64,000 nucleotides of DNA, from assembly GCA_964612425.1 (NCBI GenBank), contig CAZTDX010000004.1, forward strand, positions 1-64,000, given 5' to 3'. The DNA is from CAUJGP01 sp964612425. GTDB lineage: Bacteria > Bdellovibrionota > Bdellovibrionia > Bdellovibrionales > Bdellovibrionaceae. Below the pieces are notes generated by a model, which saw nothing but the letters and a program-made list of their open reading frames with translations, was not told the origin of the DNA and searched no databases. This document shows positions 38,088-46,638 of this stretch, piece by piece (position 1 is the first letter of the stretch; the number at the start of each line of letters is the position of its first letter). A program made the translations under genes and the position numbers.

Positions 38088-38909
38088 GTGGTCCAGCAAC
38101 TGGCTCAATGGATCGACACTGTTGTTTTAGGAATATGGAACTCTTTTTCCAGTTTTGTGAAAGAGGTGGGCCAAATTGGACTTTTCTTTTATAAGACACT
38201 CATTGCTTCTTTGCAAAAACCCTATCGAATTTCAGAGCTCATTCGATATATGGAGTTCGTAGGTAACCAATCCGTATTTATTATCACACTAACGGGTCTA
38301 TTTACGGGCCTTGCACTTTCTTTTCAAATTTATTTGGGGTTTAAATTATTTAATGCTGTTAACATGGTTGGACCAACCGTGGCCTTGGGAATTACTAGAG
38401 AGTTAGGTCCAGTGTTAACGGGGCTGATCGTGGCAGCACGAGCTGGAGGGGCGATGGCCGCTCGTCTTGGTACAATGCGGGTGAGTGAGCAAATTGATGC
38501 TCTCGACGTCATGGGCATCAATACAATGCAGTATTTAATTGCACCAAGAATTTATGCCGCGATTTTTTGCATGCCACTTCTCACGGCCATTTTTGATTTT
38601 GTCGCCATGCTTGGAACGTACTTTTTATGTGTACGACTTCTTGAACTCGATGAAGCGGTCTTTTGGGAAAAAATCTCTGGTCTCCTTGATCCAAGACATA
38701 TCAATGAGGGTTTATTTAAATCAACTATTTTTGGTTTAGTCTTTGCGGTGGTTTGCACCTATCGAGGTTTTTACACCACGGGTGGAGCAAAAGGTGTTGG
38801 TGATGCCACCAACCAAGGTGTGGTTCAAAGCATGGTGATGATCATTGTCTTGGATTATTTTTTAACAAACGTCATTCGAATATATTATAGTTTGGTGGGA
38901 ATTCAGTGA
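38088..38909 (+). CDS. mlaE: MlaE-type ABC transporter permease
   Basis: MlaE is the inner-membrane permease of the phospholipid transport system that maintains outer-membrane lipid asymmetry. The product (about 273 residues) has five or six membrane segments and the family motifs GLFTGLALSFQIY, RELGPVLTGLIVAARAGGAMAARLGTMRVSEQIDAL and the GFYTTGGAKGVGDATNQGVV end. A GTG start at 38088 is chosen for its GGGAGG site 7 bp upstream. An in-frame TTG at 38052 would give a longer N-terminus that overlaps the palindrome. It overlaps mlaF. Confidence 0.92.
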   Translation: MVQQLAQWIDTVVLGIWNSFSSFVKEVGQIGLFFYKTLIASLQKPYRISELIRYMEFVGNQSVFIITLTGLFTGLALSFQIYLGFKLFNAVNMVGPTVALGITRELGPVLTGLIVAARAGGAMAARLGTMRVSEQIDALDVMGINTMQYLIAPRIYAAIFCMPLLTAIFDFVAMLGTYFLCVRLLELDEAVFWEKISGLLDPRHINEGLFKSTIFGLVFAVVCTYRGFYTTGGAKGVGDATNQGVVQSMVMIIVLDYFLTNVIRIYYSLVGIQ

Positions 38910-39685
38910 TGATACAGCCAGTAAAAAATCAAGATCTCGCAATAGAAATCACTGATCTCAAAAAATCATTTGATGGTAAGGAATTTGTTGTTAATGGAAT
39001 GAATCTCAACATTCCTCGAGGAAGCTTGACAGTAATCATTGGATTTTCTGGAACCGGAAAGAGTGTGCTTGTTAAACATATGTTGGGTTTACATCGACCA
39101 ACGAGTGGTTCGTTAAAAATATTAGGCCAGGAAATTTCACAAATGAATATCGATGAATTGGTTCGGATTCGTCGCCGTTTTGGAGTGTTATTTCAAGGGG
39201 CCGCCCTATTCGATGATATGACTGTTATTGAAAATGTGTGTTTTCCATTACAAGAGCACCGACGTGACTTGAGTCAGAGTAATATTTTAGAGATCGCTCA
39301 ACAAAAATTACATATGGTAGGGCTTGATCCCAAACACTTCAATAAGATGCCCAATCAAATTAGTGGTGGAATGCAAAAGAGAACGGGCCTGGCTCGTGCT
39401 CTCGCGCTTGATCCAGAAATCATGTTTTATGATGAACCAACAACGGGACTTGATCCCATTCTCACGGAAATGGTTGATAATCTCATTCTCAACACTCACA
39501 AAAGTCGAAAGGGCATGACCTCTGTCGTGGTTTCACATGATTTATCTGCCGCCTTCCGTATTGGAGATTTTATTGCTATGCTTGATAGTGGGCGGTGTGT
39601 TTTGTTTGGCACTCCGGAAGAGTTTATGAAAACCGATATTGAATTAGTGAAGCGCTTTGTGAACAAAGGAATGAAGCACGCATGA
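38906..39685 (+). CDS. mlaF: MlaF-type ABC transporter ATPase
   Basis: MlaF powers the MlaE permease. The 259-residue protein has Walker A GFSGTGKS, the Q-loop VLFQGAALFDDM, the signature ISGGMQKRTGLARALALDPEIMFYDEPTTGLDP and the H-loop VVVSHDLSA. The ISGGM rather than LSGGQ signature is characteristic of the MlaF branch. It overlaps mlaE upstream and mlaD downstream by 4 bp each, so all three are co-translated. Confidence 0.95.
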   Translation: MMIQPVKNQDLAIEITDLKKSFDGKEFVVNGMNLNIPRGSLTVIIGFSGTGKSVLVKHMLGLHRPTSGSLKILGQEISQMNIDELVRIRRRFGVLFQGAALFDDMTVIENVCFPLQEHRRDLSQSNILEIAQQKLHMVGLDPKHFNKMPNQISGGMQKRTGLARALALDPEIMFYDEPTTGLDPILTEMVDNLILNTHKSRKGMTSVVVSHDLSAAFRIGDFIAMLDSGRCVLFGTPEEFMKTDIELVKRFVNKGMKHA

Positions 39686-41049
39686 AATCTCTTTTACAAA
39701 TGCCTGAGTTTAAAGTGGGACTTCTTGTGCTTGTCGTAGCCGCTCTCATTGCCGTCATGTCTATGAGAGTGAGCGAAGATCCTACGGTAGGAGGCGCAAA
39801 AAAATATTGGTTCTTATCACCCAATGCTGGTGGTTTAGTTAAAAGTAGCGCGGTCAAGATGGCTGGAATTCCCATCGGAATTATAAAAGATATTAAATTA
39901 TCTCAGGGTATTGCACGCATTGATATTGTCGTTCGTGACGAAGTTGATTTACGACAATCAGCACGAGTGGAAATTAAAGCTAACGGAATTTTGGGAGATA
40001 AATATGTTGAAGTGTCTCCCGGTTCTCCAGACGATCCCCCACTCCCTGATGGCGAGCAAATTCTTAATGTTAATGATAAAGCCTCGCTCGACGGACTATT
40101 AAGCCAGGTGGCTGACATCGGCACATCTTTAAAAATGGTAGCACTTACACTTAAAGAATCCGTGCAAGATCAAGGTTCTGACAAACATATTCTGGGTCGG
40201 ATTGTGCAAAATATAGAAAAGTTAACTTCTGATGTTGCCAATATAACTCACGAAAATAAAGATCGTATCACAGATATTTTAAAAGAAATTCATTCCGTCA
40301 CAAAAAACTTAGATGCGACGCTTTCCAATAGTGATTCGGGATTGAAAAAAAATTGGGCAAGAATTGATTCCGCTTTAAAAAACATTGAGGAAGTCACTCA
40401 AAAAATCAATCAAGGACAAGGAACAATTGGAAAACTAATTAATGATGAAAAAACCGTAGAAGAAATTAATACGGCAGTGGAAGGAATCAATAATCTTCTT
40501 GATACATCCAACAAACTTCAAACATCCATTGATTTTCATACTGAGTATTTAAGTGCCGTGGATTCTTGGAAATCATACATTGGACTAAAGCTCCAACCAG
40601 GACTTGATCGATTTTATTTTATTCAAGCCATCGATGATCCCGCAGGAGTTTTAGAAAAAACAGAAACTGTCACAGCCTCAACACCTCCAGGTGGAAGTGT
40701 GCAAACCCTAGAGTCTAAAACATATTATAATAAAATGAAATTCACAGTGTTATTTGGAAAGAATTTTTATAATTATACCGTTCGTGGCGGTTTGATCGAA
40801 AGTTCTGGCGGAGTGGGATTTGACTATTTTCTATTGCGCAATCGCTTACGATTTACGACAGAGGCGTTTGAGTTTTCAAAACTTAATTTGAGAGCTTCAT
40901 TAACATATAATTTGTATAAAGGAATTTATGTCACTGGCGGTGTTGCAGATATATTAGATCGAAGCAACCGCTATTCGAATTACATTGGCGCAGGATTATT
41001 TTTAACCAATGATGATATGAAACTCCTTATGACCAAAATGCCCTTTTAA
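39682..41049 (+). CDS. mlaD: MlaD/MCE-domain lipid transport protein with long C-terminus
   Basis: MCE proteins form hexameric rings that shuttle lipids through the periplasm. The 455-residue product has an N-terminal membrane anchor (VGLLVLVVAALIAVMS) and an MCE domain (residues about 38-118, KKYWFLSPNAGGLVKSSAVKMAGIPIG and GILGDKYVEVSPGS). Helical coiled-coil stretches to about residue 290 and a beta-rich C-terminal part ending in Phe follow. It is far longer than E. coli MlaD (about 180 residues). The C-terminus may contact or reach the outer membrane; that is inference. No mlaB, mlaC or mlaA is seen. Confidence 0.87.
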   Translation: MKSLLQMPEFKVGLLVLVVAALIAVMSMRVSEDPTVGGAKKYWFLSPNAGGLVKSSAVKMAGIPIGIIKDIKLSQGIARIDIVVRDEVDLRQSARVEIKANGILGDKYVEVSPGSPDDPPLPDGEQILNVNDKASLDGLLSQVADIGTSLKMVALTLKESVQDQGSDKHILGRIVQNIEKLTSDVANITHENKDRITDILKEIHSVTKNLDATLSNSDSGLKKNWARIDSALKNIEEVTQKINQGQGTIGKLINDEKTVEEINTAVEGINNLLDTSNKLQTSIDFHTEYLSAVDSWKSYIGLKLQPGLDRFYFIQAIDDPAGVLEKTETVTASTPPGGSVQTLESKTYYNKMKFTVLFGKNFYNYTVRGGLIESSGGVGFDYFLLRNRLRFTTEAFEFSKLNLRASLTYNLYKGIYVTGGVADILDRSNRYSNYIGAGLFLTNDDMKLLMTKMPF

Positions 41050-41422
41050 AAAAAAGAAAATCAATTCAGAAATTTGGATAAGAAAAACTAAGCATATTTT
41101 TGTTTATTCTCTATTATATTTTAAGGATAATTTGAGAGTTCTTTTTGGCAACGGTTCCAGGTTTGATGATTTTTTTGGCGATAAAGAGGGCAAAGGGTTT
41201 GAATTTTATGCTTTTGTGACCGTCGTAAGAGTTGTTATTTAAGAGTTTCTAAGTTTTTTGTATTTTTTGGTAACACTAACCCCGTGTCTAAATAATGGAT
41301 ATTTAGAGAGAATTTAAAATTACTACTGATCAGTCTTGGTTTTGGTTATAAAGCAGATCAATATCCTTCGGAAAGTGATGAAATAGCCCTGATTATATTT
41401 CTTGAGGGACGTCCTGTTGGAA
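41050..41422. other. Non-coding or decayed DNA between mlaD and the IS91-type remnant
   Basis: No open frame with a ribosome site is seen in this 373-bp stretch. Short frames in both directions are broken by stops. A GGACGTCC palindrome lies near 41410, just past the end of the transposase remnant, and could belong to the element's end. Base composition stays A/T-rich. I see no tRNA, terminator or repeat. Confidence 0.4.
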
Positions 41423-41767
41423 CTAATGGCTATAGTCACCACTTTCTTTTTGTCCGAAAGGTTGTCCCCTGGCTGGGTAAAGAGGCGGAGGTTTTGTTGG
41501 AAGTTTTAAGTGGGAGAGGATTTTTTCAATGACTTCAGGTTTTTCGATGGAGGCAATGATTTTTGTATTTCCTCCGCATTTGGAGCATTTTGAGACATCG
41601 ATATGAAATACTTTTTTGAGGAGTCTCGCCCAGGAGTAGCGCTTGGAACGAGTCAGTGGATTTGGCTCAAGGTTTTGTTTTACGTCAGAGGGGAGTTGCG
41701 CTGTAGTTCCCTCCAACGCAGGAGATGTAGGAGGAGTGGGCTTGGGAACGATATTCTTGACCGACAA
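41423..41767 (-). mobile_element. C-terminal fragment of an IS91-family transposase
   Basis: The 114-residue frame matches the end of IS91-type (Y2, rolling-circle) transposases: SWARLLKKVFHIDVSKCSKCGG, then IIASIEKPEVIEKILSHLKLPTKPPP and the PARGQP end. The catalytic HUH and double-Tyr regions are missing, so it cannot move. It begins at or near the point where an unrelated acetyltransferase start stops matching, which marks a recombination joint near 41760. Confidence 0.8.
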
Positions 41768-41906
41768 AATTTATTGTGTTGGTGGTTTCATCTGCAATCT
41801 GTTTTCTAAAGTCTAGAAACTTTTCAGCATCTTTACCCTCAAGAGTTCTGAATAAAACTTTTAGACCTATTTTAGTTTGAAACTCTACCGCATCGAATTT
41901 CGCCAT
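41685..41906 (-). pseudogene. N-terminal stump of a GNAT-type acetyltransferase
   Basis: A strong GGGAGGAG site precedes this ATG. The first 50 residues look like the opening of a GNAT acetyltransferase (LKVLFRTLEGKDAEKFLDFRKQIADET, then INFVGQEY). After that the frame runs out of phase through the IS91-type transposase fragment and stops. The gene has lost its acetyl-CoA-binding core and is inactive. Confidence 0.6.
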
Positions 41907-41957
41907 GGCTCCTCCCGTTTTATATTGTCAATATTGATTAACATCACCCCTGCCCTA

Positions 41958-42518
41958 CTAAAGCTCCTCACCAAAAATCCGTTTGTAATATGTTTTAAAA
42001 TCTTTGGGACAGTCGGCAACATGAATCCAATAGCCTGCAATGGCACGTACCTTTGTCATCTCGATATGATTAGCATCCACCATAAGTTTGAGTAATTCGA
42101 GAGTGCAGATTACAGTGACCCCAAGATCTTTTGCCATCGCTGACATATCTGAGTCATCAGTCACTAGAGTAATTTGGAGAATGCTCGCATAAGTTATGCC
42201 ATTGATATCTTCGAGAGAAAGGCTGGTGTATCCAAGGTCATTGGCAATGCCGAGAATGGTTTGACGATCAGTTTTAAACTGCGTTCGCTGAACTTTGCTA
42301 AGCTGAAGAGGGGCACTTCGATTTTTGACGTACTCATCTTGCCAGAACCAACCGAACTTTGCTTTAAGGCGTGCGCTTCTCTTGAACTCCTTCTCAAGAT
42401 CTTCAGTGATCAAAAGCATGTTTGGTGGATTGCCAAATACCACCTTGAGCAAAGGATGTATGCTTTGGGCCAGTCGAAAATAAGTATTGGTATCAATGAG
42501 GATTCTATTCCGAGACAC
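41958..42518 (-). CDS. PIN-domain protein, putative toxin
   Basis: The 186-residue protein opens with ILIDTNTYFRLA, the first acidic motif of PIN-domain RNases. It has a second acidic position in the ITEDLEKEF region and a late acidic patch in LVTDDSDMSAMAKDLG, near the usual metal-binding site. PIN toxins cleave RNA and are neutralised by a neighbouring protein. Its start lies inside the last codons of the XRE/ImmA-IrrE gene (14-bp overlap), so translation is coupled to that likely antitoxin. It is longer than most VapC toxins (about 130 residues). Confidence 0.75.
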   Translation of the reverse strand: MSRNRILIDTNTYFRLAQSIHPLLKVVFGNPPNMLLITEDLEKEFKRSARLKAKFGWFWQDEYVKNRSAPLQLSKVQRTQFKTDRQTILGIANDLGYTSLSLEDINGITYASILQITLVTDDSDMSAMAKDLGVTVICTLELLKLMVDANHIEMTKVRAIAGYWIHVADCPKDFKTYYKRIFGEEL

Positions 42519-43632
42519 TGGTCAAATCCTCATATATGGCCTGGGCGTCGTGTGCTGGCATATTGAGGACCCGACTTATAATCGAGGTGGACTTCTTGTG
42601 CTCAACGAGATACGCTTTCAATCCATCGAAAAACGGTGATTCAAAGTCTTTAGCCAACTTGATATAGTCAGTGGCTTTAGGCTGTGGCTGATTCTTAAAT
42701 AGAATTTCACTAATGAGTGGAAAGTCTTTGTTGAAGTTGGTAACAGCTCCGCCAATATTAATATCCAACTGAGGCAGATTGTGAGCGGCAGCATAGCTAT
42801 TTACTTCACCCAAGACTGTATACATTGAGATCACATACTTGTGTGCAGTTTTCTTGATTCGTTCTACTCTGGCGGCAGTCTTAGGTAGCTTAATAAGATG
42901 GTTGTACTCTGTTTTAGCTAGTTCCATCGGAAAAAGTAGTGCTCCCGCAAAGGCATCAGCGAAATCTTCACCATCATTACCACGAAGATTAGGGGCCATG
43001 ATGTGGCCAATCTCATGAGCCATCCAGAACTTGAAATCAAACGAATGAGTATCGAGGTTTAAAAAAATCCAGGTAGTCATCGACTTTGGCAAATGGATAT
43101 GGAGTGCGTTTTCATGAGCCTTAATGTGACCCCAGAGCACCGGTACCAACACCGCATGAAGTTGCTTAAAGGCACCAATTAAATCAGTGTACTCGATTTC
43201 ATTCTTTATGAGACCGTGAGTACGTCGGAATTCTTGAACAACCTCTTGGATATAGAAATAGTCGTTTTTAGGCTCCTTCAGAGTAGCTGGTCGTGAAAAC
43301 TTAGGAAAGCCCATGTAGGGAACCAGTGGCTCAAGGGCTTTGCCCATGTTGATAGCCCGCTCGATATGCTCAGTGGTGGTTTTAGTGTTGGCTTTTTTTC
43401 TAAAAGCAACCACAGGCTCAGAAGATAGGTCAGTAATAAACAAATCTTTATACGCAAGTTTTAATATACGCGTGATTTCAAGTAAATGTTTTGGGTGTGG
43501 GGATTTTTCGTTTTTCAGCCAGTTGTAGACACTCTCGCGACTGACATCGAGTTTTTTTGCAAGCATGGGAGCATTGAGCCCCTGCTCGGTCATTTTATGT
43601 TGTATTAATTCGGAGTTTAGTTGCTTTTGCAT
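42505..43632 (-). CDS. XRE regulator with ImmA/IrrE-type metallopeptidase domain
   Basis: The 375-residue protein has an N-terminal Cro/C1-type helix-turn-helix (MLAKKLDVSRESVYNWLKNE). A C-terminal ImmA/IrrE (COG2856) domain carries the zinc motif HEIGH, with an acidic third ligand in EDFADAFAGALLFP. In ImmA and IrrE this domain cleaves a repressor. XRE-COG2856 proteins are known partners of toxins. A strong promoter with a duplicated TTGACA lies upstream, a plausible autoregulatory operator. The PIN gene follows with overlap. Confidence 0.86.
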   Translation of the reverse strand: MQKQLNSELIQHKMTEQGLNAPMLAKKLDVSRESVYNWLKNEKSPHPKHLLEITRILKLAYKDLFITDLSSEPVVAFRKKANTKTTTEHIERAINMGKALEPLVPYMGFPKFSRPATLKEPKNDYFYIQEVVQEFRRTHGLIKNEIEYTDLIGAFKQLHAVLVPVLWGHIKAHENALHIHLPKSMTTWIFLNLDTHSFDFKFWMAHEIGHIMAPNLRGNDGEDFADAFAGALLFPMELAKTEYNHLIKLPKTAARVERIKKTAHKYVISMYTVLGEVNSYAAAHNLPQLDINIGGAVTNFNKDFPLISEILFKNQPQPKATDYIKLAKDFESPFFDGLKAYLVEHKKSTSIISRVLNMPAHDAQAIYEDLTSVSE

Positions 43633-43642
43633 ATTGATTTAC

Positions 43643-43671
43643 ATCCTATCTTGATTGTCAACTTTTGTCAA
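43643..43671 (-). promoter_or_regulatory. Promoter and duplicated operator-like motif of the XRE-PIN pair
   Basis: On the minus strand TTGACA (43666-43671) and TAGGAT (43643-43648) are spaced exactly 17 bp. A second TTGACA (43656-43661) repeats in the spacer 10 bp away, one helical turn, giving a direct repeat of GTTGACA. This fits a promoter occluded by a bound XRE dimer. The remaining 250 bp up to the next gene hold no recognisable feature. Confidence 0.65.
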
Positions 43672-43925
43672 CCGATGCTTGGGCAAATGGTTACAAGGAG
43701 TTAGATTCTAGTCTCAAAACTAGACGTTGGACTCCCTATCCTTGAGAAGCGGAAGTTGGTCGATAAGTCGACAAGCTACCTGATGAAATACGGCAGAACA
43801 CTCAAAATTTTTGTTATGGGTAAAGAACCGCGGTCACTCAAATCCGTTGAGTTGGTGAATTGGACTGGTTGATTAAAAGCAGAAAAGCTCAAGATCAACC
43901 CCCAATTTGAGTAATTAAATTTTAA

Positions 43926-44600
43926 TTAATAGTAGTTGTAGCCTTGGTAATTGAGGACGCACACTCCAGGACCACTTTGCGAGTAGCTTCCACCACCACC
44001 AGAGTTGCTCAGAGAACGGCAGACTGCGCCTGGACCACAAGAGTTTTGTGAACCGATATCGCACGATAAAATTGCAGAGTAGGGGCAACTGTTTCCAGCA
44101 CCGTATCCATAACTACCGTAACCGTAGTTATTATACCCACCATTATAGCTATTGTAACCTGGATAATAGCTGTTTGCCGAAGATTGATATTTATTCCACT
44201 GAAGTGTTGTTGAGTTCCAAGTATACATCAAAAATCGAGTGGGATTCGTGTAATTGTAAGTTTGAGGAATGTTGGCATTATTAATACAACCCAAACCCCA
44301 ATTACTGTTGTAGACGGGATATCCTGATTGACCGCATCCACAGAAGCCGTTGGAATAATTATTAGTTAAACCATTTACGTAGAGATTGTAATCGTAGGCG
44401 AAGAATCCATAGTAGCTTGCGTAATTGTAATTACATTGCCCTTGATAGTTGTTGGGACTAAGGAGGCAAATACTTGTCGGTACGCCAGCAACGTTGGGAT
44501 CCATGTTGTTGCCACGTCCTCTATTGTTGTTGCAAGCATTCTGAGTAAATGCAAACAACAATAGTATTGCTATAAAAGAAAATTTATATAGGTTTTTCAT
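43926..44600 (-). CDS. Secreted Tyr/Asn/Gly-rich protein
   Basis: The 224-residue product has a signal peptide ending near Cys23 (Gln-Asn-Ala-Cys, a weak lipobox). The mature part is very rich in Tyr, Asn, Gly and Ser, with repeated short YNY, NYG and GYN units (notably residues 50-165), and has about ten cysteines that could form disulfides. A GGAGG site precedes the ATG. No family is recognised; the composition resembles self-associating or adhesive surface proteins, which is inference. Confidence 0.72.
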   Translation of the reverse strand: MKNLYKFSFIAILLLFAFTQNACNNNRGRGNNMDPNVAGVPTSICLLSPNNYQGQCNYNYASYYGFFAYDYNLYVNGLTNNYSNGFCGCGQSGYPVYNSNWGLGCINNANIPQTYNYTNPTRFLMYTWNSTTLQWNKYQSSANSYYPGYNSYNGGYNNYGYGSYGYGAGNSCPYSAILSCDIGSQNSCGPGAVCRSLSNSGGGGSYSQSGPGVCVLNYQGYNYY

Positions 44601-44796
44601 AATAAAACCTCCTCCAAGGTTCTACTATTGCCTTTCCACAAACTGTGCCAACCCATTTTATTCCTCATCTTTGTTTTAATTTGAGATGAGACTCAAAATG
44701 GGGGGCTACTTATGTTGCTTTTAGAAATATCGACAAATTTTGTAAAATCGACTGTCTAAAGTGCGAAAAATGTAATTCGGTCTATCTTTATGAAAA

Positions 44797-46638
44797 TTAC
44801 GCCATTTCATATTGAGGTTCTTTCTGTTGATGACGCTCACTTCGTTTTGCATGGTGGCTTTGATTCTTGTGATAGTATCTGATTGCCGCTTCTTTTTGTC
44901 GATGGGAACTGAAATGAGAGATCCGTTTTAAGTACCCAATCACACGCGTGGCATGATCAACATTTTCAGAGTGGCATTTGGGACAGAAGTGTAATGTTTT
45001 TTTATCTATATGGGAGCATTCATTACAAATTGTAATTTTGACGTTGATGCACCAATAATTACATCCTGCTTTTGCCGCCGCATTAATGAGTTTTCGATAG
45101 GCTTCTTCTGTAAGTATTTCTTCGAGATTGAGGTGGAGGGCTGAACCACCATCAAGGTACTTCATAAAGTCTTTTCCATGTAAATCGATTTTATCGAGTG
45201 CATTAATGGAGTCATCCTCTACGGGGTAAAAATAAGAATTATAGCAGTCTCTGGGAACGAAAAAACCGTCATGTCGATCCCATTGAGCATTTTTGACGCC
45301 GAGGTTTTCTGCGGGTACAAATTCAGTGTTGAATAAGTAGTGTGTTTTTTCTTTGGCTCGATTATTTTCTTCAAAAATCCCTTTTAAGATAGATTGGACA
45401 AAATCTCGATATTCGGAATTGTTTCCAACATTGATATTATTAAACTCTGCGGCCTCAACCATTCCATTGATTCCGATGGTTAAAAATTGTTGTTGGAGAT
45501 GAATGAAGCCGGCTTTATATGCTGTCAAGAGATTGGCGTTTTCATATTCTTCCATGATTTTTCGATAGGCAATCAGGTATTGATGAATTTTTTTAACCTG
45601 CTCTCGGACATCGAGACCTTTTTGAATGATGCGATTGAGGTTCATTGTGATGACTTTAATGGACCCCGTGGCCACACCACCAGCTCCTAAAGAGTAGCTA
45701 AATTGGTTTTGTTTAATCTCATTTCGAAGGCGACAACAACTGGCTAAGCTATCGGCGGACTCACTCAAGTACATAAAAAAGCTACTGCCCTCACTGAGTT
45801 GTTTAGCGCACATATCTCTAAAATTTTTATCTTTAGGTTCGTCATTTTCGACAAGCATCGCAGCAGTAACGACAGGGAAGGTTAAAATGGCTTTATTGCG
45901 CTCTTTATTAAACCAACTTAAGAAAAAGTCTTGAAGCATTTCGATGGTATTCCATTGGGGGCGATCGCCATCGGGAAACACAAAGTCCCCAAAGAGAGAA
46001 TTAAAATAAAACTGGTCATAGAGGGAGATGTTCCAGAAGACCGATTGATAACCACGGGCTGCCGCTGGTTGATTGATGGCATAGACCACGTGTTGTAAAT
46101 GATTTTGAATTTCTATCTGGTGAGTTTGAAGGTAGTTGTCTCCATAGTCTTTTCTGGCGAAGTGATCAAAGTACATCAAAAACTCAACGGTTGCTATAGC
46201 TCCGGCAAATTGAGATGAGATTGCAAAAACTAAGTTTACAAAAGCCCCGCAAAAACTTTCAATATGTTTAGGCGGTTGCGACTCGCCCCCAAGGCTCACG
46301 AGCCCTTCTGTTAAAAGGGGGTACATCGAGATAGAGGCGCAGTAGGGCTTTAAGGATGTTTCATCGTGGACATAAATTTCATGTTCTTTGATTTGTCGGA
46401 GATATTCTTTTGAAGATTCTTCTCCGAAGAGTTCATTGAGTTTACGACATACGAGAGCGCGATTGATTTGAATATTGATGTCTTTATTGATTTCAGCCTC
46501 AAGGGTCGCAATGTTTTTTTGAGTGACATTGGCGTTGGCATCGACCGTGGAGCCATCGGCAGCGTTATTGGCCAACTTATAGTGGTCAATAAATTTTATT
46601 TTCCTTTGAAGTTGCTCCTCATTTAATTTTACAAACAT
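44797..46638 (-). CDS. nrdD: Anaerobic ribonucleoside-triphosphate reductase
   Basis: NrdD reduces ribonucleotides to deoxyribonucleotides without oxygen, using a glycyl radical. The 613-residue protein has the active-site Cys pair in SLASCCRLRNEI and the zinc site CNEC/CPKC near the C-terminus. The radical glycine lies in RVIGY about 45 residues from the end. It is about 100 residues shorter than E. coli NrdD, and I see no N-terminal ATP-cone, so allosteric control may differ. An AGGGAGG site precedes the ATG. It overlaps nrdG. Confidence 0.93.
   Translation of the reverse strand: MFVKLNEEQLQRKIKFIDHYKLANNAADGSTVDANANVTQKNIATLEAEINKDINIQINRALVCRKLNELFGEESSKEYLRQIKEHEIYVHDETSLKPYCASISMYPLLTEGLVSLGGESQPPKHIESFCGAFVNLVFAISSQFAGAIATVEFLMYFDHFARKDYGDNYLQTHQIEIQNHLQHVVYAINQPAAARGYQSVFWNISLYDQFYFNSLFGDFVFPDGDRPQWNTIEMLQDFFLSWFNKERNKAILTFPVVTAAMLVENDEPKDKNFRDMCAKQLSEGSSFFMYLSESADSLASCCRLRNEIKQNQFSYSLGAGGVATGSIKVITMNLNRIIQKGLDVREQVKKIHQYLIAYRKIMEEYENANLLTAYKAGFIHLQQQFLTIGINGMVEAAEFNNINVGNNSEYRDFVQSILKGIFEENNRAKEKTHYLFNTEFVPAENLGVKNAQWDRHDGFFVPRDCYNSYFYPVEDDSINALDKIDLHGKDFMKYLDGGSALHLNLEEILTEEAYRKLINAAAKAGCNYWCINVKITICNECSHIDKKTLHFCPKCHSENVDHATRVIGYLKRISHFSSHRQKEAAIRYYHKNQSHHAKRSERHQQKEPQYEMA

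Noticed and set aside
42174..42566. 130-codon plus-strand frame opposite the PIN gene
   Set aside because: It is antisense to the PIN gene, and the PIN and XRE frames have motifs and coupling while this one has none.
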